NCBI RefSeq assembly: GCF_041381155.1
Contig: NC_091135.1
Coordinates: 1 to 64,000, forward strand
Direction of reading: 5' to 3'
DNA length: 64,000 nt
Origin: Argopecten irradians
Lineage: Eukaryota > Mollusca > Bivalvia > Pectinida > Pectinidae
Shown: piece after piece, positions 36,578 through 51,056 of the stretch
How the letters are laid out: every line of letters starts with the position of its first letter
Numbering within the stretch: position 1 is the stretch's first letter
Position numbers and translations under genes: made by a program
Notes under the pieces: model-generated
Database searches by the model: none
What the model was told of the DNA's origin: nothing
Seen by the model: only the letters and a program-made list of their open reading frames with translations

Positions 36578-39122
36578 ACAAGCTTAAGATGGTCACCCAG
36601 GCAGGTGACCTATCGACATCACTTTTATTTGTTGTCTATCACTACTAAACATAACAATTCCATCATCTTCTCAACTGGTCCGAATTCAACTAAACCTGTT
36701 AGGGAACATGTTTAGGATAAGGTAAAGTGTAAAAATCAAGCGCTGATCTCAACAGGGTTGATCTACATATCTATGTAGATATTTGAAAAATCTTATAATG
36801 TTGCCACGCCTAGGAATCAAAGTTCAATATACGCTATTCGGATAATATATACATGAACCTATATCATAGATGATGTATGGCGGCTGGGGATTTATGTATT
36901 AATTGGTTAAGTGATATGTGCCGTAACTGGGCATGCATTTTTTCTTCAAGAAACTATTGAAAACCATCAGGTTGTTTTAAGGTGTGATAATCATTCAAAT
37001 GGTCAGAAAACCATGTACGATGCCTTGTAAACATTATTTACAAGTCAGATTTCATGCCTTATGTATGTTAAGATAAATGCATACCTGCAGTAATCACTTT
37101 ATAATTTCTTATTATTTTTATAAAAATGTTAAATGAAATTGCAGACCACATCTTGGCTTCATAGCCTGACCGCATATGTCAAAGTCATTTTCAGTTCTTA
37201 TTCATACTTGTAAACGTAATTTTCAAAAGGTTGATGGTGATTAAAATATCCAAAAGCTCTTGATTCGTGAGTATTAAAATTATACGGCATACATATAAAG
37301 CTTTAAAGACCAACTATCGTTCCGAAACGAAGAATTCAATTAGCGTTTGCTTCTTAATTGTTTTCATTTTCATAATATGAATTGACAAAATAGTAGCAAA
37401 TCTAAAATTAAAACAAAATCCATTTTTTTTTCTTATATTGGTGATCCAATGTAGACAGGATTAATTGTCTACATGTAGATGGCGATCCAATAATTTGGAC
37501 CCACTAGAGTGTCATGCATATACCATTTTAGACGTTTTATGAGTTTAAATACAAAAATCGGTAAAATCGTAATCTACATGGTGATACATATATTGAGGAG
37601 GATGGATAGATCCCGAGACAAACAAAATTAGTCCACCTACATGTAGTTTTAGCAGTTAAAGTCATATTTCTAGTAAAGTCTTCACAAAAACGGTCACTAC
37701 TGTTGGTAAGAGCAATAATTTTCTTTTCAAAATCTTACACAACTATACAAAGTGCTGTCACTAAGACGAAAGCAGCCGAAAAATTATGCATATATTATAA
37801 GCCGGCTTTGATCTTCATCATATAAATGTTTGCACATTATAAAAAGAAGGTGCTCATCATATAAAGAAGTTTGTACAGAATTTAAAGAAATTTGTACCGA
37901 ATATAAAGTTTAATTTTAGCTACATAATATAAAGGAAAAGGCATCGAATATCTCGATATAACGACGGAGCATAATGGTAAATGTATCGAATATAACACAG
38001 GAATTACCGAATATAAAGATAAAAGCACTGCAGATATACACGTAGAAGGATCTATATATGTTGTTATCCCGCCCTGGTAGAATAAATAATAACCCAGGCC
38101 TGCCCGAGGTCATTATTTTAAATTATACCAGGGCGGTATAACACCATATGAACCGAAACTGAGGTTCTTATTTTTTATACTAGATATTGTTTTCTTTGGC
38201 AAGTATCAAACCATTCTCTAGTGTGCATGTTACTTACACGAAAAAAACATTGACCATATGGCACCACCCTGAAGAACTCCATGTTTGCGTAATGTAACTT
38301 GAGTTTGACTTTGCACTCGGACCATATCAACACATGTACAGGTCAATTACACTTGAATGTATCATAATTAGCCAAGCCTCTCCTAACCACAAATTGATCG
38401 CTTTGAGAAAGATTATTATATAAATATGTTATTCATTTCGTTAAATGAACACACGTTTTGTGTATTAGGAATTTCTAGACCCAGAAATACTAATTGTGTA
38501 CTTTTCTTTTGCGAGAGTTCCATTATATTTTTAAAATGTCCACTGGAAGCATGATCTATGCTCCACCATTTGTATACTATTGTATGAATTACTGTAGTCA
38601 AGTTACACAATCAAACTTTCCATGGTTAAATCTTACTGTACTGTATTTCAATAAACAAATTAAAAAAAAAGAATATTGACATTATGTACGTTGTGATGCA
38701 TGCTGATGATCAAAATACAGAAAGATGGGGCACAACAGTTACACCTTATCTGTTCTATTACGCTTTGGATTAAATGAAAGTTTTAATAATTGTTTCTAAT
38801 CGTTTTACATAAAATTCTTTATTAGATCTTAAATTAAGGTTATTGTTTGATGTACTACACACATAACCTATTACGGAAATTACTAATGATAGATAATATT
38901 TCGTCTTATCATCCGTGTTCTCTTCAATTCTTCAAATTGAATAAGAAGTTTTAACCGAGTAATAAACACGATATTTTGTAAAGGAGGTGTTACAATTTAA
39001 GTTGATATACATGTACATTTGTCCTCTCTAGATCTGTTACTGATCATTGTACAAACATTTTTATTATGTGTTCTGACAACATCCTTTGTTTTGTTAATAT
39101 TTAATTAATATTATAATTTCCG
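36578..39122. other. No recognised gene; one short hairpin
   Basis: AT-rich. At 38057-38147 an inverted pair TTATCCCGCCCTGGTA / TACCAGGGCGGTATAAC forms a ~90-bp hairpin, probably a tiny MITE. Nothing else supported. Confidence 0.45.
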
Positions 39123-39440
39123 TTAAAGGCCCACTACCTTTCCGAAACGGCTTTCAATTTTTAAAATGGGAATGTAAAACAAGATCGATAATTTTGTAGA
39201 GTCTTCAAAAATCATTAACTTACCGCTAATACTACATTTATCATCACCTTCTGAACGATTTGATTAAAATAAATAAAACGTTTATTTTCATAACGCGGGT
39301 CGCCTTATGTTTCCCGCCGTCGTCCTAAATACCCGCGCGGTAGTTGACTATCACTGCGCCAGACGGCAAAACAGCGAATTGACTCTCCACTGTTTTCATG
39401 TATTACACAGGAAATCTTGCATATGTTTGGTGTCGTAACC

Positions 39441-42400
39441 TATGGTGGCATATGTCTGCCATCGATTTGCCGACTTACGACTTAATAATGTCGACATCGT
39501 TAAGGCATTAAGTCGACATCATATCGGAAGATGTCGACATAAACAGAAGAATATGTCGACTTACCACATGTACATGCCCACATAATGATTCCAAGATATT
39601 TATGTAGACAGTCGGTAACTCGGCGATTAATGTGTTTATGCTCGGGTGTGACACCGACTTGTCAGTTATTGATGTCGACATCTAAACTAAAAGATGTCGA
39701 CATCTGGTCTTGAAAGTGGAAATCAAAGGCCACCCTTTCATAGAGCACTGTGTATATGCAGCAAAAGCCATACAGCAGAGATCGACGTTGATTTTGTTAA
39801 TTCAAGTTTTTATTTATTTGATTTCAAAATAAAAAAATGTGATCCTGCACATCCCGGCCATGAAACTGTAGCCTGCGTGTACGTTCATGTAGCTGTTAGC
39901 CCGAGCTAAGGAAAAGTATAACGAATTATTAATATATATAACCGTGGGTTGAAAATTCGTTTCAAAGCTGTGTGTATGTTTTGTTGATTGGCATTCGTAC
40001 CAAGTCCATGTAGTACATACCGTACTATACTATGTTAAAAGAATGAATGAAAATAAAAATAAAAAAAAATAAAATAAAAAAACATTTTTTTTTATGTTGT
40101 ATTTTCTTGTGAATCCCGAAAAATACCAGTTACGTAATTCAAAAGCCATAAAGGTCACAGTACAGGTACACAATACACATTGGGAAACCAGCTTTACTTG
40201 TTAGCTTGGCCTGTCCATATATATATACATAAGTATTTACATCCCTCGATACACTTATATAAAGGCACAACGAATTTTTGTTACGGTCTTAATGGTCAGA
40301 TTCAACCTTTGGGCTAAACATCCTCCAGGGACGAGGTTTTAAACTCCCAACTCGCGATACATCTGCATCTATTTTTCGTAGTAAAAACATGCGTTCTTTG
40401 TAGTCAAACGTAGTAAAAAAAAAAGTCACGTGCTTATACCTCATTCATGCCATTGGCCGGAATATACAATTGTATCACGGGTAACTAGTGATCACGTGAT
40501 TTTGTGTTTACTTCCAAATATGGTGATAGTTTGCTTGCCATTTCTTCGGAGAACTTGATCTATTTGCAAATATTTAGACTCCAAAATGTTATTAATATTG
40601 CATGCATATCATTTTGACTTGCACATATGCACTGTTTTACTATAAATAATGAACTGAATGAGTTGTAAAACTGCCATTTTCACGTTTTGTAAATAAATGA
40701 TATAATACGAATTGACCAATTCAATAGGTCTAACCGTCTAATCTAAAATCAGCGAAGATCGGCTACTCCCGGCTAAATTCGTAGAATTCTAAATTTATAT
40801 TTATATATTTTATTACCTGCTTTAGGGTTCAGAACATATACATATATAACACAGAGAAAATAAGGCCAAATTATGCATAAATACCAGGTCAGAGAAATCA
40901 CTCCATTTGGAAGTAAACACACACTCATGTGATCACTAGTCACCCACTAATACAATTCCATATTTATTTCGGCCAATGGCATGAATGAGGTATAATCACG
41001 TGACTTGTTTTACTACGTTTTACTACAAAGAACGCGTGTTTTGTACCATTATGGGGGAAATCCTCCGCGGATCGTGGTTTCATTTCCACCAATTTGAAAT
41101 TGTTAGCAATACTATCATATCATAGTTTATTTTCCATATTATTTCCAAACAAATAGTAATAAGTTTCCGCATAGCCCACTTAGCTTTTTGGGAATCTAAT
41201 ACATACATGTATGTACACATATACTAAGAAACACGGGCTTATGTGCACATGGCAGCTTCCCGCCTGGTAAATTGGGACCTAGGACCTAACTCATTATGCT
41301 TCGGTAGGTTCCGTACGAAAATGTATCATTTTGTTTGTCAGAATAACTCTTCATAGATTGAAAGGTCTCAAGGCCCTCTACCAATATTGTGAATTTCATG
41401 GCCCTGGGGTCTCGGAATTTTCCCCAGGGGATAGGGTCTGTACCATAGTTTATATAGGGAAACACATTTATGAGCATTATTTGCTCAATTTTCATAAGAA
41501 ACAGATGCAATTGAATCAAATACTCTTCATATATTAAAAAGTTAAATGGGTATCATCACTGGCTGATTTCATGGGCCTGATAGGCCAAATATATGGTGCT
41601 TATATACAGTGTATGTATTTGTTTCATTCTTTATCCGAGCTCGGGTGACCAATTAGAAAAAAAACATGCATGGCTGACAGGTGGCTATGTGTTTTGTTAT
41701 TCCTGTTATATAGACTTCATTTTTAGTTTTCCCGTGTTATAAAACATTTCCAAGAGGAAAGAAAAAGGTAAAGAATAACAGAAATAGAGAAAAGATCCAT
41801 CTTTTATTGGCATGATTTACATCAGTCAGTAGTGGGTACCAAGTTCATTAAACTTTTTAAAGGTGCAACTGCAGGGGCGTAGGAAGAAAAGGGTCCTCCT
41901 GCACATTTTTCGTACTTCCTTTTAGAAAAATTTTGCCGCTTTGCGGCGCATTTCCTAAAAGTGTTCAAACCTTTAATAATAAAAATTAAATACACATGAA
42001 CTAGACTAAAAATGTCCATCAAGGGATTCTACTATTTCAAAAATGTTTCTTAAAATATTATATTGTTTTATATGTCTAAGCAAGACAATTAAATCAATTC
42101 ATTATTTTTTTTTAGTTAAACAACAATGTGCTGATGGTGTGAAGTCGTATGTTGAGATCGAGCAGGGTTGCATAATGATATGACGACATTCACAAGTATA
42201 ATTTCTAAATGCAGGTAAATGTAAATCGAAAAATTACCACGTTAAGAACGCATTAAAATCCTCAAAATACACCGTAAAACTCATCTTGGCCATTCCAAAT
42301 CGTAATATTTTTCGCGGGGGAGACCCCCGGACCCCCAGAACACCAAAGTCTCGCGCATTCGGCGCTCGCAAAATCATCAAAATCGTATTTTTTTTCCGGG

Positions 42401-45104
42401 GGAGATCCCCAGACCCCCAAAACACCAAAATCTCGCGCATTCGGCGTTCGCAAAATCATCAAAATACATCGTAAAAATTATCTCAGCCATTCTAAATCGT
42501 AATATTTTTTTCCAGGAGAGACCCCCGGACCTCCAAACACCAAAATCTCGACCCTTCGACGCTCGCACGCCATTTTGTATATTCATTAATTTCCTGTTAG
42601 CGTCGCCATTGATATGGATGTGTACAAGGATTATATGTAATGATTTATGAGAAAAAGTATATAAAGTATATATGGTTGTGTGTTGAATTAATCTCCCCCT
42701 GTGTGACCTATTGCAATTGTCTTTTGGCCGGCAACATCCAGTGTCTGTTGTAAACAATTTACAATCTTCTTAATAACCAAGAACCTCATACATGGACATG
42801 TTATTGGGCCATAGCATGCTGGGATGAAGGAATACAAAGTTCGTTCAAATCAATGATCTTGACCTTTGTGCCAAGTCACAGGGCTGAGACATATTTATTT
42901 TGTTTGTTTAAAAGCAAAACATTATTTATAACTGTGCATATCGGAATTCAGGTGACTGTTAGACATATATATCCTTATTGCCTTCTGCTCATTCTCAACT
43001 CTCATCCATTTGTAAACAATTCAAATTTTAACAAACTTCTTCTCCACAACACGGTTTTTCTCATTTTACAGCAAGTACAAAAACAACAACAATCAAATTA
43101 CAATCATGAATATTTTGTATTGATATTAATTTTTTTGCAAATTTTCAGCAAAACAAACATGTTTCAAATTAAATTAATACACATATTTGATTAATATATT
43201 TGATCTGCATTCATTATTGAATTTAAAAAAAAAATGAAAAAATTTCAAGTTTTAATCAAGGGAGATAAATCCGTTTTGAAGGATTTTCCACAAAGTGGAA
43301 AAGTTAAGATTAATCAGAGATTTACTATTTAAATCTCTGGATTAATCCACTTCCCATGCATTATTCAACCAAAATTTAGCCTGTTACATTAACACAAATT
43401 TATTAGATGAAGTAATTGTCGAGTATATATACATGAACTTTGACATCTGCCATGGCACAACATGTACATATGTAATCTTCAATTTATCAATGTTTCACAA
43501 TCAAAGTCTTCTCTAAGCCTTCTGTTTCAAATGGTGGAAATGAAACCACGATCCGCGGAGGATTTCCCCCATAATGGTACAAAACACGCGTTCTTTGTAG
43601 TAAAACGTAGTAAAACAAGTCACGTGATTATACCTCATTCATGCCATTGGCCGAAATAAATATGGAATTGTATTAGTAGGTAATTAGTGATCACATGAGT
43701 GTGTGTTTACTTCCAAATAGAGTGATTTCTCTGACCTGGTATTTATACATAATTAGGCCTTTTGAAGAAGATCTTATTTTCTCTGTGTTATATGTATATG
43801 TTCTGAACCCTAAAGCAGGTAATAATACATATAAATATAAATTTAGAATTCTACGAATTTAGCCGGGAGTAGCCGATCTTCGCTGATCCTAGATTAGACG
43901 GTTAGACCTATTGAATTGGTCAATTCGCATTATATCATTTATTTACAAAACGTGGAAATGACAGTTTTATAACTAATTTCAGTTCATTATTTATAGTAAA
44001 ATAATACATATGTGCAAGTCAAAATGATATGCATGCAATATTAATAACATTTTGGAGTCTAAATATTTTCAAATAAATCAATTTCTCCGAAGAAATGGCA
44101 AGCAAACTATCACCATATTTGGAAGTAAACACAAAATCACGTGATCACTAGTTACCCATAATACAATTGTATATTCCGGCCAATGGCATGAATGAGGTAT
44201 AAGCACGTGACTTTTTTACTACGTTTTTACTACAAAAAATAGATGCAGATACAATGTAAATTGTATATCCCGAGTTTGGAGCTAAAACCGCGTTCCGCGG
44301 GAGGATTTTTAGCCCAAAGGTTGAATCTGGCCATTAAGACCGTAACAAAAATTCGTTGTGCCTTTATTTAAGTGTATCGAGGGATGTAATTATTTATGTA
44401 TACATGTATATATGGACAGGGCAAGCTAACAAGTAAAGCTGGTTTCCAAATGGGTATTGTGTATCTGTACTGTGACCTTTTTGGATTTTAAATTACGTAA
44501 CTGGTATTTTTCGTGATTCGCAAAAAAAATGAAATCTTGAAAAAAATCATTGTAATATAGTATAGTACGGTATGTACCACATGGACTTGGTACGAATGCT
44601 AATCCACAAAGCACAAACACAGCTTTTAAACGAATTTTCAACCCACGGTTATATATATTCATAAATGATTATGGCCAAGAAGATGGAAATTTGTTGTACA
44701 AAGCAGAGTCCTTTTGCACTCTAACTTCCTCAGCTCGGACTAACAGTTACAATGTGTACATACACGCAAGCTACAGCTGCATGGCCGGGTTGTGCAGGAT
44801 CACATTTTTAGATTTTGAAATCTTTTCCGAATTAACAAAATCAACGTCGAACTCTGTTGTATGGTGTCTTGCTGCATATACACAGTGCCCTATGAAAGGG
44901 TGGCCTTTGAATTCCCACTTTCAAGACCAGATGTCGACATCTTTTAGTTTAGATGTCGACATCAATAACTGACAAGTCGGTGTCAGTCGACATATTCTTC
45001 TGTTTATGTCGACATCTTCCGATATGATGTCGACTTAATGCTTTATTATGTCGACATCATTAAGTCGTAAGTCGGCAACTCGATGGCAGAAATATGCCAC
45101 CATA
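39441..45104. mobile_element. Foldback element family 2 (TATGGTGGCATATG terminus), unit 1
   Basis: A 5.66-kb unit: left arm 39441 to ~41100, central part ~41100-43540, right arm ~43540-45104 being the reverse complement of the left. Near the ends are arrays of ATGTCGACAT-type words. Each arm carries two inverted copies of a module with CACGTGAC, a CCAAT box and GGTATAA, so palindromes are nested. The right arm lacks ~90 bp near 44979 that the other arms keep. The centre holds three ~100-bp units rich in CCCCCGGACCCCC and TCGCGCATTCGGCG, plus a piece of the half-site repeat. No transposase-like frame was found. Confidence 0.85.
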
Positions 45105-48100
45105 TGGTGGCATATGTCTGCCATCGATTTGCCGACTTACGACTTAATAATGTCGACATCGGTAAGGTATTAAGTCGACATCATATCGGAAGATGTCGAC
45201 ATAAACAAAAGAATATGTCGACTTACCACATGTACATGCCCACATAATGATTCCAAGCTATTTATGTAGACAGTCGGTAACTCGGCGATTAATGTGTTTA
45301 TGCTCGGGTGTGACACCGACTTGTCAGTTATTGATGTCGACATCAAAACTAAAAGATGTCGACATCTGGTCTTGAATGTGGAAATCAAAGGCCACCCTTT
45401 CATAGACCACTGTGTATATGCAGCAAATCCATACAGCAGAGATCGACGTTGATTTTGTTAATTCAAGTTTTTATTTATTTGATTTCAAAATAAAAAAAAA
45501 TTGTGATCCTGCACATCCCGGCCATGAAACTGTAGTCTGCGTGTACGTAGCTGTTAGCCCGAGCCAAGGAAGTGTACAACGAATTATTAATATATATAAC
45601 CGTGGGTTGAAAATTCGTTTCAAAGCTGTGTGTGTGTTTTGTTGATTGGCATTCGTACCAAGTCCATGTAGTACATACCGTAATATACTATATTAAAAGA
45701 ATGAATGAAAAAAAAATTAAAAAATTAAACAAAAAAAGATTTTTTTATGTTGTTATTTTCTTGTGAATCCCGAAAAATACCAGTTACGTAATTTAAAAGC
45801 CATAAAGGTCACAGTACAGGTACACACACACATTGGGAAACCAGCTATACTTGTTAGCTTGGCCTGTCCATATACAATAAAATGTATATATACATAAATA
45901 TTTACATCCCTCGATGCACTTATATAAAGGCACAACGAATTTTTGTTACGGTCTTAATGGTCAGATTCAACCTTTAGGCTAAAAATCCTCCAGGGACGCG
46001 GTTTTCAACTCCCAACTCGCGATACATCTGCATCTATTTTTCGTAGTAAAAACATGCGTTCTTTGTAGTCAAACCAAGGACGTATATGAGATCCTTGAGT
46101 CAAACGTAGTAAAAAAAAAAGTCACGTGCTTATACCTCATTCATGCCATTGGCCGGAATATACAATTGTGTTATTGGTAACTAGTGATCACGTGATTTTG
46201 TGTTTACTTCCAAATATGGTGATAGTTTGCTTGCCATTTCTTCGGAGAAATTGATTTATTTGAAAATATTTAGACTCCAAAATGTCTTTAATATTGCATG
46301 CATATCATTTTGACTTGCACATATGCACTGTTTTACTAAAAATAATGAACTGAATGAGTTATAAAACTGACATTTCCACGTTTTATATATAAATGATATA
46401 ATACGAATTGACCAATTCAATAGGTCTAACCGTCTAATCTAGGATTAGCGAAGATCGGCTACTCCCGGCTAAATTCGTAGAATTCTAAATCTATATTTAT
46501 ATATATTATTACCTGCTTTAGGGTTCAGAACATATACATATAACACAGAGAGAGAAAATAAGGCCAAATTATGTATAAATACCAGGTCAACACACACTCA
46601 TGTGATCACTAGTTACCCACTAAAACAATTCCATATTTATTTCGGCCAATGGCACGAATGAGGTATAATCACGTGACTTGTTTTACTACGTTTTACTACA
46701 AAGAACGCGTGCTTTGTACCATTATGGGGGAAATCCTCCGCGGATCGTGGTTTCTTTTCCACCATTTGAAATTGTTAGCAATACTATCATATCATAGTTT
46801 ATTTTCCATATTATTTCCAAACAAATAGTTAAAAGTTTCCGCATAGCCCACTTAGCTTTTTGGGAATCTAATACATACATGTATGTACACATATACATGT
46901 ACTATGAAACACGGGCTTATGCTTCCCGCCTGGTAAATTGGGACCTAGGACCTAACTCATTATGCTTCGGTAGGTTCCGTACGAAAATGTATAATTCTGT
47001 TTCTTCATATATTGAAAGGTCTCAAGGCCCACTACCAATATCGTGAATTTCATGGCTCTGGGGTCTCGGGAATTTTCCCCAGGGGATAGGGTCTTTACCA
47101 TAGTTTATATAGGGAAACACATTTATGAGCATTATTTGCTCAATTTTCATAGGAAACAGATGTAATGGAATCAAATTCTCTTCATATATTAAAAGGTTAA
47201 ATGGATATCATCACTGGCTGATTTCATGGGCCTGATAGGCCAATATATGGTGCTTATATACAGTGTATGTATTTGTTTCATTCTGTATCCGAACTCGGGT
47301 GACCAATCAGAAAAAAAACATGCATGGCTGACAGGTGGCTATGTGTTTTGTTATTCCTGCTATATAGACTTCATTTTTAGTTTTCCCATGTTATAAAACA
47401 GAAAACAGGAAAGAAAAAGGTAAAAAATTACAGAAATAGAGAAAAGATCCATCTTTAATTGGCATGATTTACATCAGTCAGTAGTGGGTACCAAGTTCAT
47501 TAAACTTTTTAAATGTGCAACTGCAGGGGCGTAGGAAGGAAAGGGTCCTCCTGCACATTTTTTGTACTTCATTGTAGAAAATTTTGCCGCTTTGCGGCGC
47601 ATTTCCTAAAAGTTCAAGCACGTAATGTTCAAACCTTTAACAATAAAAATTCAATACACATGAACTAGACTAAAAATGTCCATCAAGGGATTCTACTATT
47701 TCAAAATTTTTTCTTAAAATATTAAATTGTTTATATGTCTAAGCAAGACAATTAAATCAATTCATTTTTTTTTAGTTAAACAACAATGTGCTGATGGTGT
47801 GAAGTCGTATGTTGAGATCGAGCAGGGTTGCATAATGATATGACGACATTCACAATTATAATTTCTAAATGCAGGTAAACGTAAATCGAAAAATTACCAC
47901 GTTAAGAACGCATTAAAATCCTCAAAATACACCGTAAAACTCATCTTGGCCATTCCAAATCGTAATATTTTTCGCGGGGGAGACCCCCGGACCCCCAGAA
48001 CACCAAAGTCTCGCGCATTCGGCGCTCGCAAAATCATCAAAAATCGTAATTTATTCCGGGGGAGATCCCCGGACCCTCAAAACACCAATATCTCGCGCAT

Positions 48101-50831
48101 TCGGCGTTCGCAAAATCATCAAAATACATCGTAAAACTTATCTCAGCCATTCTAAATCGTAATATTTTTTTCCAGGAGAGACCCTGGACCTCCAAACACC
48201 AAAATATCGACTCTTCGACGCTCGCACGCCATTTTGTATATTCATTAATTTCCTGTTAGCGTCGCCATTGATATGGATGTGTACAAGGATTATATGTAAT
48301 GATTTATGAGAAAAAGTATATAAAGTATTATGGTTGTGTTGTGGTTGTGTGTAATCTCCTCCTGAGTGACCTATTGCAATTGTCTTTTGGTCGGCATCAT
48401 CCAGTGTCTGTGTTAAACAATTTACAATCTTCTTAATAACCAAAAACCTCATACATGGACATGATATTGGGCCATAGCATGCTGGGATGAGGGGATACAA
48501 AGTTTGTTCAAATCAATGATCTTGACCTCTGTGCCAAGTCACAGGGCTGAGACATATTTATTTGTTTGTTTAAAAGCAAAACATTTATTTATAACTGTGC
48601 ATATCGGAATTTAGGTGACTGTTTGACTTATATATCCTTATTGCCTTCTGCTCATTCTCAACTCTCATCCATTTGTAAACAATTCAAATTTTAACAAACT
48701 TCTTCTCCACAACACGGTTTTTTTTTTTCTCATTTTACAGCAAGTACAAACAACAACAATCAAATAACAATCATGGATATTTTGTAATGATATCATTTTT
48801 TTTGCAAATTTTCAGCAAAACAAGCATGTTTGAAATTAAATTAATACACATATTTGATTAATATATTTGATCTGCATTCATTATTGAATTTTAAAAAAAT
48901 GAAAAAAAAATTATATCATAGCAAAGGTACATGGTTTGTCATTTTAATCAAGGGAGATAAATCCGTTTTGAAGGATTTTCCACAAAGTGGAAAAGTTAAG
49001 ATTAATTCACTTCCCATGCATTATTCAACCAAATTTAGCCTGGTACATTTCCTGGTCAACATCAATTATAATTTCAACACAAATGAATTAGATGATGTTT
49101 CAAGTAATTGTCGAGTATATATACATGAGCTTTGACATCTGCCATGGCACAACATGTAATCTTCAATTTATCAATGTTTCACAATCAAAGTCTACTCTAA
49201 GCATTCTGTTTCAAAAGGTGGAAATGAAATCACGATCCGTGGGGGATTTTCCCAATAATGGTACAAAACACGCGTTCTTTGTAGTCAAACGTAGTAAAAC
49301 AAGTCACGTGATTTTACCTCATTCATGCCATTGGCCGAAATAAATATGGAATTGTATTATGGGTAACTAGTGATAACATGAGTGTGTGTTTACTTCCAAA
49401 TAGAGTGATTTCTCTGACCTGGTATTTATACATAATTAGGCCTTTTGAAGATCTTATTTTCTCTGTGTTATATATATATGTTCTGAACCCTAAAGCAGGT
49501 AATAATATATATAAATATAAATTTAGAATTCTACGAATTTAGCCGGGAGTAGCCGATCTTCGCTGATCTTAGATTAGACGTTTAGACCTATTGAATTGGT
49601 CAATTCGCATTATATCATTTATTTACAAAACGTGGAAATGACAGTTTTATAACTCATTTCAGTTCATTATTTATAGTAAAATAATACATATGTGCAAGTC
49701 AAAATGATATGCATGCAATATTAATAACATTTTGGAGTCTAAATATTTTCAAATAAATCAATTTCTCCGAAGAAATGGCAAGCAAACTATCACCATATTT
49801 GGAAATAAACACACAATCATGTGATCACTAGTTACCCATAATGCAATTGTATATTCCGGCCAATGGCATGAATGAGGTATAAGCTCGTGACTTTTTTTTT
49901 TACTACGTTTGACTACAAAAAATAGATGCAGATAAATCCCGAGTTTGGAGCTAAAACCGCGTCCAGCGGGAGGTTTTGTAGCCCAAAGATTGAATCTGGC
50001 CATTAAGACCGTAAAAAAAAATCGTTGTGCCTTTATTTAAGTGTATCGAGGGATGTAAATATTTATGTATATATATGGACAGGGCAAGCTAACAAGTAAA
50101 GCTGGTTTCCAAATGGGTATTGTGTATCTGTATTGTGACTTTTTTGGCTTTTAAATTACGTAACGGCTGGTATTTTTCGTGATTTGCAAAAAAAATGAAA
50201 TCTTGAAAAAATCACTGTAATATAGTATAGTACGGTATGTACCACATGGACTTGGTACGAATGCTAATCCACAAAGCACACACACATGGCTTTTAAACGA
50301 ATTTTCAACCCACGGTTATATATATTAATAAATGATTATGGCCAAGAGGATGGAAATTCGTTGTACAAAGCAGAGTCCTTTTGCACTCTAACTTCCTCAG
50401 CTCGGACTAACAGTTACAATGTGTACATATACGCAGGCTACAGCTGCATGGCCGGGATGTGCAGGATCACAATTTTTAATTTTGAAATCAAATAAATAAA
50501 AACTTTTCTGAATTAACAAAATCAACGTCGAACTCTGCTGTATGGTGCCTTGCTGCATATACACAGTGCCCTATGAAAGGGTGGCCTTTGAATTCCACTT
50601 TCAAGACCAGATGTCGACATCTTTTAGTTTAGATGTCGACATCAATAACTGACAAGTCGGTGTCACACCCGAGCATAAACACGATTAATCGCCGAGTTAC
50701 CGACTTTCTACATAATTATCTTGGAATCATTATGTGGGCAGGTTCATGTGGTAAGTCGACATATTCTTCTGTTTATGTCGACATCTTCCGATATGATGTC
50801 GGCAACTCGATGGCAGAAATATGCCACCATA
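45103..50831. mobile_element. Foldback element family 2, unit 2 (tandem copy)
   Basis: Repeats unit 1 with a period of about 5.66 kb (e.g. 42286 and 47946; 39671 and 45333). Left arm 45103 to ~46770, centre ~46770-49220, right arm ~49220-50831. It abuts unit 1 as GCCACCATATGGTGGC, the two termini sharing TA. Arms differ from unit 1 by scattered substitutions and small indels, including an insertion near 46070-46095, so the duplication is not brand-new. The 60-77 codon frames here mirror those in unit 1 and are not supported as genes. Confidence 0.85.
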
Positions 50832-51056
50832 GTAACCTTATTTTAGATCATCGGTATGCATTTTCTGATGTTATTAATGTTTTTAAGTAACCTTTATATT
50901 TTGCTCCGGAAAGGTAATGGGCCTTTAAGTATAATACATTTCAAAAGAGTTAACAATGGGGAAAAATATAATTTTTAAAACAAATTTGTACATCGAATAT
51001 CTTACAAACACACCAAATATTCACAAGCACTGACTTCAGTTATCTATATTCAAAGA

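Larger units (their letters stand above)
39127..50924. mobile_element. TTAA-flanked MITE split by a giant foldback insertion
   Basis: Starts AGGCCCACTACCTTTCCG after TTAA (39123-39126) and ends CGGAAAGGTAATGGGCCT before TTAA (50925-50928). The outer 314 bp at the left and 93 bp at the right together equal the compact 399-bp element at 57511-57909, in reverse orientation. The remaining 11.4 kb (39441-50831) is foreign and is bounded by the hexamer GTAACC on both sides, which the compact copy has only once. TTAA duplications point to a piggyBac- or Kolobok-like transposase as mobiliser of the outer element (inference). Confidence 0.85.

Noticed and set aside
42286..42474. Proline/arginine-rich 62-codon frame, repeated at 47946
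   Set aside because: Lies in a ~100-bp GC-rich tandem motif in the centre of the foldback units; also open on the other strand, and mutations between the two copies do not favour silent sites as far as I can see.
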